Positions 6,500-17,462 of a stretch of 64,000 bases of DNA are shown here, piece after piece; position 1 is the stretch's first letter; each line of letters opens with the position of its first letter. The notes under the pieces were generated by a model. That model saw only the letters and a list, made by a program, of their open reading frames with translations. It was not told where the DNA came from and searched no databases. Made by a program: the position numbers and the translations under genes. This DNA comes from JAJUFS01 sp964599565 (lineage in GTDB: Bacteria > Pseudomonadota > Gammaproteobacteria > Natronospirales > JAJUFS01): NCBI GenBank assembly GCA_964599565.1, contig CAZRFE010000001.1:1-64000 (forward strand). The letters are read 5' to 3'.

Positions 6500-7480
6500 A
6501 TGTTCGAACGCGCGCGAGCGAACGTTCAACGGCGCGTGCTGGCGTGGGCCGACAAGCGGCAAGGCCGCGATCCCGATCCCGTCGTGCTTGCGCGCCGGCG
6601 CATCTACATCCTGCCGACGCGCCAGGGCGCGATATTCGGCGCGCTGCTCATCGCGATGCTGCTCGGCTCGATGAACTATTCGAGCAGCCTCGGCTACACC
6701 GTCACGTTCATGCTCGCCTCGCTCGGCTTCGTCGCCATGCATCACACGCACCGCAACCTCGAGAAGCTCGAACTGCACGCGGGATTCGCAGCGCCGGTGT
6801 TCGCGGGCGACATCGCGCTCTTTCCACTGATCGCGCGCAATCATGCCGGCGTGATGCGCGGCGGCATCGCGCTCGATGACGGTGACGAAACGCAGGACAT
6901 CGCGGATCTTGCGCCGGGAACTTCCGCCACCCTCACGCTGCGTATTCCTGCAAGACAGCGCGGTTGGCTTCGCCCGCACCGCTTCGGCATCCACACGACG
7001 TATCCGTTCGGACTGTTCCGCGCCTGGGCGTGGCTTCGCATGGATCTCGAATGCCTCGTGTATCCGCAGCCTGCGCCGCCAGGTGGAGCGCCGCTGCCCG
7101 CTGCGCTCGAGAGCGGCAGCAGCCGCGAAGAATCCGCAGGTCAGGAAGATTTTTCCGGTCTTCGTACATACCGTCCCGGCGATGCGCCACGACACATCGC
7201 GTGGCGCGCCTCCGCACGCACGGACGGCGACCTGCTGGTGAAGGAATTCCACGGCGGCGGTTCCGCGACACGCTGGCTTGACTGGAACGACACGCAGGAG
7301 CGTGACACGGAAGCGCGCATCTCGCGCCTGACGCGCTGGGTGATGGATGCACAGGCGAGCGATGAACGCTGGGGACTGCGGCTGCCAGGCACCGAGATTC
7401 CGCTTGGCAGCGGGGAGGCGCATTACCAGCGCTGCCTGCGCGCACTTGCATTGTTTACCGACGGGAATGTTGCGCAATGA
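6500..7480 (+). CDS. DUF58 domain protein, MoxR operon
   Basis: A 326-aa protein with two hydrophobic segments near the N-terminus (about residues 42-80, GAIFGALLIAMLLGSMNYS and the next stretch). A DUF58 domain follows, marked by EDFSGLRTYRPGDAPRHIAWRASAR at about residues 214-239. DUF58 proteins are membrane-anchored partners of MoxR ATPases. The start is ATG 6500, just after the moxR stop, and the stop overlaps the start of the transglutaminase gene (ATGA), so the three genes are translated together. The exact substrate of this system is unknown. Confidence 0.9.
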   Translation: MFERARANVQRRVLAWADKRQGRDPDPVVLARRRIYILPTRQGAIFGALLIAMLLGSMNYSSSLGYTVTFMLASLGFVAMHHTHRNLEKLELHAGFAAPVFAGDIALFPLIARNHAGVMRGGIALDDGDETQDIADLAPGTSATLTLRIPARQRGWLRPHRFGIHTTYPFGLFRAWAWLRMDLECLVYPQPAPPGGAPLPAALESGSSREESAGQEDFSGLRTYRPGDAPRHIAWRASARTDGDLLVKEFHGGGSATRWLDWNDTQERDTEARISRLTRWVMDAQASDERWGLRLPGTEIPLGSGEAHYQRCLRALALFTDGNVAQ

Positions 7481-9444
7481 ATGCAACCGCGCAGCTCGAT
7501 GCACGTCCGCACACCGCAACCATACGCGTGCTGCTGCTCGCGCTCGCGCTCCTGTTCGCGGGGCTCGCGGTGTACGTGCAGCCGTGGATCAGCGCATTCG
7601 CGTTCGTGCTGCTCGGCTGGCGCGCATGGGCCGCGAACCGGAACGCGCGCATGCCCGGCCGCTGGATCAAGGCCGCGCTCGCGCTCTTCGGTTTCGCGAT
7701 GGTGCTTGCGAGCTACCGCACGCTGAACGGCGCGGAGGCCGGCAGCGCGCTGCTGATGGTGATGATCGCGCTGAAGCTCACCGAGGTGCAGCGCGTGCGC
7801 GACGCGGTGTTCGTGGTGGTGCTGAGCTACTTCCTGCTGTTCGCGGGTTTTCTCTACAGCCAGGAAATCCTGTTTGTCGGGTGGATGCTCCTCGTCGCGT
7901 GGTCGCTCACGGGCGCCCTGCTCGCCATCACGCGCAATGCCACCGAAGCGTCGTTCTTTGCGTCCATGCGGCAGAGCGGGCTTTATCTCCTGCAGGCGCT
8001 GCCGTTCGCGCTGATCGTGTTCCTGCTGTTCCCGCGCATTCCCGGACCGCTGTGGGGCGTGCCCATCACCGGCGCGAACGCGGTGAGCGGGCTCGACGAC
8101 AGCATGACGCCCGGCTCCATCTCGAAGCTGGTGATGTCGGACGAGATTGCATTCCGCGTGCGCTTCGACGGCGCGCCGCCGCCCGAAGCGGAACGCTACT
8201 GGCGCGGACCGACGCTGCATTTCTTCAACGGCAGGACGTGGATACAGGGCGTGTTCAACGCACAGGACACGCAGCGCGCGGCGAACACATCCGACCCGGT
8301 GCGTTACACGGTGATGATCGAGCCGCACCAGCGCACCTGGCTGTTCGCGCTGACCGTTCCCGTGGAGTATCCCGAGGATGCGCGCCTGACACGCGATTAC
8401 CTGCTCGCCGCACGACGGCCCGTCGACCAGCGCCGCTCGTATCGCGTCGTCTCGCATCTCGATCACGTGCTCAGCCCCGAGCTCACAGCGCTCGAACGGC
8501 GCTGGGCGCTGCAGATGCCTGCGCGCGCCAATCCGCGCGCGCGCGAACTCGCGGAAGCATGGCGCGCGGAAAGCACGAACGATCGCGAGATCGTCGCGCG
8601 CGCATTGCGCATGTTCCGCGAACAACCCTTCCGCTACACGCTCGAACCGCCGCAGCTTCGCGGCGACACGGTGGATGAATTCCTCTTCAACACGCAGGCA
8701 GGATTCTGCGAACACTACGCGAGTTCGTTCACGTTCCTGATGCGCGCGGCGGGCGTGCCGGCGCGCGTCGTCACCGGCTATCTCGGCGGCGAACGGAACG
8801 CGTTCAGCGATTACATGGAAGTGCGCCAGTCGGATGCACATGCGTGGTCGGAAGTGTGGTTGCCGGACAGTGGCTGGACGCGCGTCGATCCGACGGCGGC
8901 GGTTGCGCCCGAGCGCGTCGAACGCGGCCTGTCGGAAGCGCTCGATCGTGCGGAACTGCCATCGCATCTTGCGCGCGGCACGGGCGATCTGCTGCTGCAG
9001 CTCGAGATGCGCTGGGCCGCGATCAACGCGCTGTGGTTCGAGTTCTTCCTCGGCTTCGACCCCCAGATGCAGAAACGCTTCCTGGAGAAACTCGGGCTTG
9101 ACGATCCGGACTGGCGGCAGATGGTGCTCATCATGACTGCGCTGCTCGCGATCGGCGGATTCCTGCTGTGGGCGTGGCTCGTGTGGCGGCACCGCCCGCA
9201 GGCTTCCGATCCCGCACTTCGCATGTATCGCCACCTGCAACGCAGGCTCGCACCGCGCCTTGGACCGCCGCGACTGCACGAAGGCCCGACGGATCTGCTT
9301 GCGCGCGTCACGCACGACGCACCGGAACTTGCACCCGCCGTGAAGGCCTTCATCACGCAGTACGTGCGCGTGCGTTACCTGCCGGAGGAGGAATCCGGCC
9401 TGCACCGGCTGCGAACGGCGCTGCGTGCAGTGCGCGTGAAATGA
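7477..9444 (+). CDS. tgpA: Transglutaminase-like membrane protein (TgpA type)
   Basis: A 655-aa inner-membrane protein. Several N-terminal transmembrane helices (about residues 18-185, DUF3488 region) lead into a periplasmic transglutaminase core. The core has the catalytic Cys in GFCEHYASSF, His in SDAHAWSEVW and Asp in WTRVDPTAA. One more helix follows near residue 550 (VLIMTALLAIGGFLLWAWL), then a DUF4129-like tail. The Pseudomonas homologue TgpA is needed for viability. It overlaps the DUF58 gene by 4 nt. The last codons and stop are part of a 21-bp palindrome shared with the convergent peptidase gene. Confidence 0.9.
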   Translation: MNATAQLDARPHTATIRVLLLALALLFAGLAVYVQPWISAFAFVLLGWRAWAANRNARMPGRWIKAALALFGFAMVLASYRTLNGAEAGSALLMVMIALKLTEVQRVRDAVFVVVLSYFLLFAGFLYSQEILFVGWMLLVAWSLTGALLAITRNATEASFFASMRQSGLYLLQALPFALIVFLLFPRIPGPLWGVPITGANAVSGLDDSMTPGSISKLVMSDEIAFRVRFDGAPPPEAERYWRGPTLHFFNGRTWIQGVFNAQDTQRAANTSDPVRYTVMIEPHQRTWLFALTVPVEYPEDARLTRDYLLAARRPVDQRRSYRVVSHLDHVLSPELTALERRWALQMPARANPRARELAEAWRAESTNDREIVARALRMFREQPFRYTLEPPQLRGDTVDEFLFNTQAGFCEHYASSFTFLMRAAGVPARVVTGYLGGERNAFSDYMEVRQSDAHAWSEVWLPDSGWTRVDPTAAVAPERVERGLSEALDRAELPSHLARGTGDLLLQLEMRWAAINALWFEFFLGFDPQMQKRFLEKLGLDDPDWRQMVLIMTALLAIGGFLLWAWLVWRHRPQASDPALRMYRHLQRRLAPRLGPPRLHEGPTDLLARVTHDAPELAPAVKAFITQYVRVRYLPEEESGLHRLRTALRAVRVK

Positions 9445-9477
9445 AAGCCCGGCATTGCCGGGCTTTCATTTCACGCG
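9433..9477. terminator. Bidirectional terminator with 21-bp arms
   Basis: A perfect inverted repeat with 21-bp arms (9433-9453 and 9457-9477) and an ATT loop. The core is AAAGCCCGGC/GCCGGGCTTT. It reaches back through the tgpA stop codon and ends 1 bp from the stop of the convergent subtilase gene, so it serves transcripts from both sides. Confidence 0.85.
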
Positions 9478-9478
9478 A

Positions 9479-12400
9479 TCAACGCCGCAGGCAGCGGCGC
9501 ATGCCGGCGAGAAGCAGCAGCAGCAATGGCAATGCAAGTTCGCTGCCGCCGCCGCTGCGGCCAGACAGCCGCACAGGGATCGCGCTTGCCTTTTCCATCT
9601 TCGTCGCGTCGTTCGCGAGGCGATGCTGCACTTCCATGCCAAGCACATCGCCGCGGTAGCGCTCATGCGGTCTGACGGTGAAGTTGATCCATTGCGGCAA
9701 ACCGAAAGGTTCCTGCGTCACGTTCCAGACAATGCGCTCACCCTCGCGCCGCGGTTCGCCGTCGATCGACTCCAGGAAAACGAACGGCGGCAGGTCGAGC
9801 TCGATGACGTAGTCGCGCGTTTCGTTCGACTGCAGGTTTGTCTCGATGCGCACCGTGTAGGTGACGGGATCGCCGAAAGGAACGGACTCTTCGCTTGCCA
9901 GCAGCCGCACATCGTCGCGCAGCCGCTCCATGCGCACCGGCACGTTGCCGATGTTGCCGTCATCATCGCCGACCGACACAAGCGCGTAGACGACCTCGTG
10001 GTAATCCATCGGCATGTCCCAGGCAAAGCGCACTTCGTAGGGCTCGCCATGCGTAACGCTCGCGGGACCGCTCACTGCCACGCCGGGCACGCCGTCACCC
10101 TGCACGAAACCGATGAAGACCGGTTGCGTGATCGTTGCGCCCGGCTCGGAGAAAAAGTTATGCACGAGCACCCAGTAGTCGCCGGGTGCAAGACTGTGAA
10201 CGATGCAAATTTCAAAGCCGGATGCATTGCCGTCCACGCAGACGGGATCATCCTCCAGTTCCGCGGTGGACGGCTTGCCGTTGCCATCGGTATCGCGGCC
10301 GATGAAAAGATCGACGTCCGCGCCAACGTCCAGCGTTTCCACGAACAGCACGTCATCCTCACTCGCGACTGTGAATACCTTCCACCAGGTATTGCCCTCG
10401 GGGTTGTCAAGCACGTCTTCCGGTGTGCTGTCTTCGCCAAGTTCCACATCCGTGATCACGGCGCGCACAGCGCGCGCGGTGATGTCCAGCGCATCCGACG
10501 CCCGGCTCTGCATGCCGTCTATGATCTGCGAATCCGCAAGACGCCGCGCCTCCACATGCTTGATGAAAGGGAACAGCGCGGTCGTGATCGCGGCGGCGAT
10601 CGGCAGGTGATGTTCCGGTATGCCGGCCGCTGCGGGCACGAGACGCACTTCGCCGAACGTCCAGCGCGGAACCGCGATGTCCGTGTTCAACGTCATGCGC
10701 ACCGAGATCTCGACAACCTCGCCTTCCGCCACGGTGAACGCCGCAGGCTCCACGCTCACGTTCGCATCGGGATCATCGACCGTTGCCGTCACGGTCCAGC
10801 TTCCCGCCTGTGTTGCACGCAATCGCCGCGTCCAGCTGCATTCTGCGAGACATTCCGCCTCGGACAGCGATGGCAGGTTCAGTGCGCCCGGCTCCCCGCC
10901 AACGGCCGGATCTGCCGCGAGATATTCCGCTTCGCTCACGTCCATCACGAACGCGGCGTTCGCCGCCGCAGCAAGATCGATGCGCCCGGCACCCTGGTCG
11001 AACGGAACGGAAGGTTCGCCGAGATCATTGCGCGTATCCGAAACGGACGTGAGCATGAGTGCGGATTGCATTTCCGCCGGCGTCCACTCGGGCCGCAGGA
11101 AGGCGAGCAGCGCGAGCGCGCCAGCTACGTGCGGGCTTGCCATGGATGTGCCATCGAGTGCCGTGAACGGCATTTCCACCGGTTCCGCGCTGAAACGCTG
11201 ATCCTCGCTGAATGCACCGTAGATCAGCACGCCAGGAGCCGCGACGTGCGGTGAAAGCATGTCTGCGTAGGGAAACGCCGGGCCGCGCGAACTGAAGGTG
11301 CCGGCGTGATCCGCGACATCGGGATCGACGCCAATGACAGTCGCGGAAATTTCTGCCGTGTGACCCATGCCGGACCCGAGCCACTCCAGCAATGCCTCGC
11401 CGCTTTCGCGATCGACATGGATCGCGGGCAAGGCGTGGAAGTCCGCGACGAGATCGTCCTCGGCGGGATCCACGTTCATCAGCACCATGCCGCCCGCGCC
11501 GCCCGCGAGCACGTTCACTCCCTTGTCCACCCGCGGTATGCCGCCACGCTCGCAGACGACGATTTCGCCGGCGAACGTGCCGGGCGGAAACGGTTCCAGG
11601 CACAGCGCGTCGCCGTGATCGGCTGCACGCACGATGGACGCAGCAATTCCCGCCGTCACACCCTTGCCGTTGATTGCGGCAGGCGCACCGGTGCCGCCGG
11701 CGAAGTTGCCGAGCGTGATATCGGAAATCGCGCGGTCATGCGTGTATGCCGCGACGCTCGTCAGCCAGGGTGCGACGGCAGGCGAACCCGCCGTGCGCCA
11801 TAGCGGACCTTCATTCCCCACGGACGTCGCGACATGAATGCCTGCGGCACGCGCACTCAGGAAAGCCATGGCATCGATCGAATACCACGGATCTTCCGGG
11901 TAGCCGCCGATCGAGTAGTTGAGTACATCGACGCCGTTTTCGATGGCGTGCTCGACGGCCGCAACGGTGAGCGTGGTGTCGCAGCCTTCACCGAGATCGC
12001 CCTGGTAGCAGATCTGGTACGAGACAATGTTGGCGTGCGGCGCCACGCCGCTGATCTCGGGAAACGCGTATTCGCCCTGCACGCCGGTTGGTCCGTACGC
12101 GGGAACGTCATGCAGCACGTTGCCTGCCGCGATGCTCGCAACATGCGTACCGTGACCTGCGTAATCGATCCCGTACGGCGGCGCATCGTCGCCGAAGGCG
12201 TCGGTGATCTCGGGGAATGAAACAATGCCGATCAGCTTGTCGTTGCAGTAATGCGCCGCTTCCGGCAGCGCGCAGTCGCCGAGATACACGCCGCTTCCGA
12301 GCGGATTGTCGTGATCGTATCCGTCATCCCCGACGTCCGCGAACGACGGATGTTCGGGCCGTATGCCGGTATCGATCACACCGATGATCATGCCTTCGCC

Positions 12401-12928
12401 CTGCGTGGCTGGCAGGCCGGCGATCTCGCCGTTCCAGGCAGCCGGCGCGCCGATGTGCCGCGGACCGCGATCCGTCTGCGGGAACCGGCGCATGACCGGA
12501 TGCACATCGGCAACGTCGGGAAGTTCACGCACCACCATCGCCTCGGCATGCGAGAGCGGCATGATCATCGCATTCACGGCGAGCTGGTAGGCACGCTTCA
12601 CCACCGGCACGCGTCCGATCTTCTCCGCAACCGTTCGAACGAACTCCGATTGCCTGGCCTTCAGCTGCACGCGGTACTGCACGCTTGAATCCTGCGCGAG
12701 CGCGCGCTTGCGCGCCATCCCGCCATGCTTGCCGGAACCGGCGAATACCTGCAACGCGAGCGGTGCTTCCCTGAGTATCACCGCATGCAGCACGCGGCCG
12801 TCCTCGGTCCGTATCGGCGCCTTGAGCGGCGATGCACCTGAACCCGCATGCGAAGCCGTTGATGCGGCGGCGACAGCCGCCAGCGTCGACAACAGCACAA
12901 CCAGGACCGAACGCAGAACGTTCTCCAT
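9479..12928 (-). CDS. Secreted S8 subtilase with GlyGly-CTERM-like tail
   Basis: A 1149-aa exported serine peptidase. A signal peptide (LRSVLVVLLSTLAAVAAAS) leads into a propeptide region. The subtilisin catalytic domain has Asp186 (GVIDTGI), His259 (GHGTHV), oxyanion Asn371 (SVGNEGP) and Ser595 (GTSMASPHVAG), with a PA domain inserted between His and Ser (about 430-520). A long beta-rich C-terminal region follows. The extreme C-terminus is GGGSELALPLLLLLLAGMRR, the Gly-rich/hydrophobic/basic pattern of GlyGly-CTERM proteins processed by rhombosortase. ATG 12928 is chosen because GGAG precedes it and the signal peptide starts there. It probably digests extracellular protein. Confidence 0.92.
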   Translation of the reverse strand: MENVLRSVLVVLLSTLAAVAAASTASHAGSGASPLKAPIRTEDGRVLHAVILREAPLALQVFAGSGKHGGMARKRALAQDSSVQYRVQLKARQSEFVRTVAEKIGRVPVVKRAYQLAVNAMIMPLSHAEAMVVRELPDVADVHPVMRRFPQTDRGPRHIGAPAAWNGEIAGLPATQGEGMIIGVIDTGIRPEHPSFADVGDDGYDHDNPLGSGVYLGDCALPEAAHYCNDKLIGIVSFPEITDAFGDDAPPYGIDYAGHGTHVASIAAGNVLHDVPAYGPTGVQGEYAFPEISGVAPHANIVSYQICYQGDLGEGCDTTLTVAAVEHAIENGVDVLNYSIGGYPEDPWYSIDAMAFLSARAAGIHVATSVGNEGPLWRTAGSPAVAPWLTSVAAYTHDRAISDITLGNFAGGTGAPAAINGKGVTAGIAASIVRAADHGDALCLEPFPPGTFAGEIVVCERGGIPRVDKGVNVLAGGAGGMVLMNVDPAEDDLVADFHALPAIHVDRESGEALLEWLGSGMGHTAEISATVIGVDPDVADHAGTFSSRGPAFPYADMLSPHVAAPGVLIYGAFSEDQRFSAEPVEMPFTALDGTSMASPHVAGALALLAFLRPEWTPAEMQSALMLTSVSDTRNDLGEPSVPFDQGAGRIDLAAAANAAFVMDVSEAEYLAADPAVGGEPGALNLPSLSEAECLAECSWTRRLRATQAGSWTVTATVDDPDANVSVEPAAFTVAEGEVVEISVRMTLNTDIAVPRWTFGEVRLVPAAAGIPEHHLPIAAAITTALFPFIKHVEARRLADSQIIDGMQSRASDALDITARAVRAVITDVELGEDSTPEDVLDNPEGNTWWKVFTVASEDDVLFVETLDVGADVDLFIGRDTDGNGKPSTAELEDDPVCVDGNASGFEICIVHSLAPGDYWVLVHNFFSEPGATITQPVFIGFVQGDGVPGVAVSGPASVTHGEPYEVRFAWDMPMDYHEVVYALVSVGDDDGNIGNVPVRMERLRDDVRLLASEESVPFGDPVTYTVRIETNLQSNETRDYVIELDLPPFVFLESIDGEPRREGERIVWNVTQEPFGLPQWINFTVRPHERYRGDVLGMEVQHRLANDATKMEKASAIPVRLSGRSGGGSELALPLLLLLLAGMRRCLRR

Positions 12929-13243
12929 GCAAACATCTCCGCAAGGTTTCCACAGGCATGCCGGCCACCACGGCGCCGGATCATGCACCAGACTTTCATG
13001 ATCGTCATCGCGCGACCGCCTGCATTGAACAAATGCGACATCAATGCATTCAATCGTGAAATGCAGGTTTCACATTCAACACGTCGGCCACGCTCATGAA
13101 AAGGAACATGCGACAGGAAAAACTGCTCAAGCGTCCGGAAAAACAGACATTCAGTTTGACAGCGAAGCAAACACGGCTATGCTGCGCATCGCGCACAGGA
13201 AACATTCGCGATCAATCACGCTGGATAACCTGCAGGTCGATGC
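12929..13243 (+). promoter_or_regulatory. Intergenic region with strong sigma-70 promoter
   Basis: A 315-bp divergent spacer. A consensus -35 TTGACA (13156-13161), 16-bp spacer and TATGCT (13178-13183) form a convincing sigma-70 promoter for the lipoprotein gene starting at 13244, giving a leader of roughly 50 nt. The minus-strand subtilase uses the GGAG site just upstream of 12928. I see no additional gene. Confidence 0.6.
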
Positions 13244-13918
13244 ATGAACATTCGTTCGCTCTGTCATCTTGGTCTTGCCATTGCCGCGCTGCTGCTTGCC
13301 GGTTGCGATGATGAAAGCGGGAAACCCGCGCAACCACCTGGCGACGACTTCGCCATGACGGAGGAAAAATACCGGCTTGTCGACATGGCCATCGATGCAG
13401 TGGTTGCAGCCGCGTACATGCCGGGACAGGGACAGCTCGTCGTTTCCGACCTGACGGCGATGAACTACCAGGCGGAACGTTACATGGAGGCTGACGATAC
13501 GCTCAATGCGATCACCGCCCTGGATATCGTGTTTCCTTACGAATTCCTGGCATGGACGCAGGAAGAATCCGATCTCGCCTTTGCAGGCTATTACAAGGCA
13601 AACCGCGAACCGGTGAACGTGACGCTGGAAGGTCTTGGCGTACTGGACCGGGACGTCGTCCTGCTGATGCCCGAGCAGTACAAGGAATACATGGCAGAGG
13701 ACGAGTACCTCGGCTGGGCGGAATTCTACGCAGACTATCCCGACGCCGTCGGTTACCTGCGCATCGGCAATCCGGCAGTGTTCCATGACACCGGGATTGC
13801 ACTTGTGCATGTCGACTACATATGCGACACCATCTGCGGCATCAGTTTCTTCGCGCTGTTTCGTCGTGAAGGTGAAGAATGGGTATTCGACAACTGGTAT
13901 GCGGACTGGGCGTCCTGA
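13244..13918 (+). CDS. Putative lipoprotein, unknown function
   Basis: A 224-aa protein with a classical lipoprotein signal: MNIRSLCHLGLAIAALLLAG followed by Cys at position 21 (lipobox LLAGC). The next residues are Asp-Asp; Asp at +2 is the inner-membrane retention signal in enterobacteria, but that rule is not certain here. The mature part is acidic with many Tyr and Trp and matches no family I recognise. It stands alone behind a consensus promoter, is divergent from the subtilase and convergent with the transporter gene. Confidence 0.8.
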   Translation: MNIRSLCHLGLAIAALLLAGCDDESGKPAQPPGDDFAMTEEKYRLVDMAIDAVVAAAYMPGQGQLVVSDLTAMNYQAERYMEADDTLNAITALDIVFPYEFLAWTQEESDLAFAGYYKANREPVNVTLEGLGVLDRDVVLLMPEQYKEYMAEDEYLGWAEFYADYPDAVGYLRIGNPAVFHDTGIALVHVDYICDTICGISFFALFRREGEEWVFDNWYADWAS

Positions 13919-13996
13919 ACGGACTGCCCTGCCGAACGCCTGATGAAAACGGTTACCGGGGAATGAATGATCAGCATGTCCCGGTGGCGGCAGGGA

Positions 13997-15244
13997 CTAC
14001 CCGGATGCAGTATCGCGTATCGAAACCAGCAGCGCGGCGCCGATCACGAACAGCACGACTATGCTGAGAATCGCAAGGCGCGGGCTGCCGGTTGCAACGC
14101 CTACCCAGCCCATGAGCAAGGGACCGATGATGGTCGCGAACTTGCCGATCATCCCGTAGAAGCCGAAGAACTCCGCGGATTTCGCCGCGGGAATGAGGCG
14201 CGCGTAATACGAGCGGCTGAGCGACTGTATGCCACCCTGCACGAGACCGATCGCGATCGCCATGATGAAGAACTCGGTTTCGTTTTCCAGGAAATACGCC
14301 CACGCCGTGACGGCGGCGTATACGCCGATCGCAAGGTAGATGCCCCGCTTCGTGCCCCACTTCTCGCCGAGCCAGCCGAACGCGATCGCCGCGGGGAAAC
14401 CAACGAACTGCACGAGCAGCAGTGCGGTGATGAGGCTCGATGATTCGAAGCCGAGCGAGAGGCCGTAATCGACGGCCATCTTGATGATGGTGTTCACGCC
14501 GTCGATGTAGAACCAGTACGCGAGCAGGAACAGGAAGATCGGGCGCAACGCGCGGATCTCGCGCAGCGTATCGAGGAATTGCCGCCAGCCTTCACGAACG
14601 GCAACGCCAGGACGCGGCGTGTCCGCCGCGCGACGTTCCTTCACGAACACGAACAGCGGAATGCAGAAGATCATCCACCAGGCGGAGACCATGAGAAACG
14701 AGATGCGCACCGCTTCGGCGGCATCGGCGAAGCCGAACACCTCGGGCTTGAGCGTCATGAACACGTTGAGCGCGAACAGCACGCCGCCGCCGAGATAACC
14801 GAATGCATAGCCGAAACCGGATACGACGTCGAAACGCGACGGCGCGGCGACATCGACGATCAGCGAGTCATAGAAAACGACACCGGCGGTGAACCCGATC
14901 GTGCCGAGCACGTAGAGCAGGATCGCGAGCGGCCACTCGCCCTTCTGCACGAAATAAAGACCGGCGGTGGCAAGAATGCCGAGCACGGTGAACAACAGGA
15001 GAAAACGCCTGCGCACGCCGCCGCGATCCGCGATCGCACCGAGCACCGGCGCGAGCGCTGCCACGATGATGCCGGCGATGGCGTTGCCGACGCCAAGCTG
15101 GAACGTGCTCGTCGCGGGATCGCTGCCCGCGCTCCAGTACTGCTTGAGAAAGATGGGGAAGAAACCCGCCATCACTGTCGTGGCGAAGGCGGAGTTCGCC
15201 CAGTCGTAGAAGACCCAGGACCAGGTTGCGCGGTTCAGTCGCAT
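13997..15244 (-). CDS. MFS transporter, UMF1/Atg22 family
   Basis: A 415-aa membrane protein with about 12 hydrophobic segments. The opening WSWVFYDWANSAFATTVMAG is the hallmark of the UMF1 family of major facilitators (Atg22-related). Other family features are the loop RGGVRRRFLLLFT and the helix VGNAIAGIIVAALAPVLG. Substrates of bacterial UMF1 proteins are mostly unknown. ATG 15244 is chosen over the frame opening because GGGGGAGG sits 5 nt before it and the family motif starts 10 residues in. It lies 75 bp downstream of prfC on the same strand. Confidence 0.88.
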   Translation of the reverse strand: MRLNRATWSWVFYDWANSAFATTVMAGFFPIFLKQYWSAGSDPATSTFQLGVGNAIAGIIVAALAPVLGAIADRGGVRRRFLLLFTVLGILATAGLYFVQKGEWPLAILLYVLGTIGFTAGVVFYDSLIVDVAAPSRFDVVSGFGYAFGYLGGGVLFALNVFMTLKPEVFGFADAAEAVRISFLMVSAWWMIFCIPLFVFVKERRAADTPRPGVAVREGWRQFLDTLREIRALRPIFLFLLAYWFYIDGVNTIIKMAVDYGLSLGFESSSLITALLLVQFVGFPAAIAFGWLGEKWGTKRGIYLAIGVYAAVTAWAYFLENETEFFIMAIAIGLVQGGIQSLSRSYYARLIPAAKSAEFFGFYGMIGKFATIIGPLLMGWVGVATGSPRLAILSIVVLFVIGAALLVSIRDTASG

Positions 15245-15319
15245 ATCGCCTCCCCCAACGGCATGCACGAGCGGCTTCAGCCGCGATGCTGCGATTCGCG
15301 TTCGCGGCCGGCGCCGCTC

Positions 15320-16903
<1,584 letters not shown>

Positions 16904-16958
16904 GGGGCGCGGGTCGCTGGAAAGGCGGGCATTGTAACGGATCAGCCGCCTGCGGGCT

Positions 16959-17462
16959 TCAGTCGGTGTGCAAATCGGTATCCGGGGCTTCAAGTCCGAG
17001 CGCCATGACGATCGCGTCCTCGCGTGCGCGCGGTGCGCCGCTCGCCGGATAGTAATCGCGACGCCGGCCGACTTCGCAAAAGCCCATCGACTCGTAGAGA
17101 CGGATGGCGTTCGCGTTCGAGGGACGCACTTCCAGGAACGCCATCAGCGCGCCGTATTCGCGGGAAACGTCCAGGAGATGCCGCAGGAAGCGGCGGCCGA
17201 AACCCCTGCCCTGCCACTCCGGCGCGATGCAGATGTTCAGGATGTGCGTCTCGCCCACGGCGGCGGAAATGACGCCGTGACCGACGATCATGCCGCCGGC
17301 TTCCGCCACCCAGCAGCTGTAGCCGCTGTTGAGACAGTCGCTGAAGATTCCCGGCGTCCAGGGATGCGTATACGACAGCAGCTCGTTTGCAAGCACCGCG
17401 GAGAGATCTTCCTCGCGCATCGGGCGAAAGCGCGCGACGCCGGCTTCAGGCACCGCGCTCAT
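16959..17462 (-). CDS. rimI: Ribosomal protein S18 alanine N-acetyltransferase
   Basis: A 167-aa GNAT acetyltransferase. The acetyl-CoA loop is IAPEWQGRGFGRRFLRHLL, and NANAIRLYESMGF is typical of RimI, which acetylates the N-terminal Ala of ribosomal protein S18. ATG 17462 overlaps the stop of the uracil-DNA glycosylase gene (ATGA), which supports this start and translational coupling. The family length of about 150-165 aa fits. Another GNAT substrate is possible, but the neighbourhood with prfC and the RimI-like motifs make RimI the best reading. Confidence 0.88.
   Translation of the reverse strand: MSAVPEAGVARFRPMREEDLSAVLANELLSYTHPWTPGIFSDCLNSGYSCWVAEAGGMIVGHGVISAAVGETHILNICIAPEWQGRGFGRRFLRHLLDVSREYGALMAFLEVRPSNANAIRLYESMGFCEVGRRRDYYPASGAPRAREDAIVMALGLEAPDTDLHTD

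Noticed and set aside
7423..9405. A 660-codon open frame on the minus strand across tgpA
   Set aside because: It is the reverse-strand shadow of a GC-rich gene: rich in Arg/His/Ala/Gln, with no domain and no ribosome-binding site, while the plus-strand TgpA protein has full motifs.
9455..11254. A 599-codon open frame on the plus strand across the subtilase gene
   Set aside because: Arg/His-rich shadow frame; the minus-strand subtilase has signal peptide, catalytic triad and sorting tail.
16959..17462. rimI as part of a tsaB-rimI pair
   Set aside because: No tsaB-like gene is next to it; the neighbours are a uracil-DNA glycosylase and prfC.
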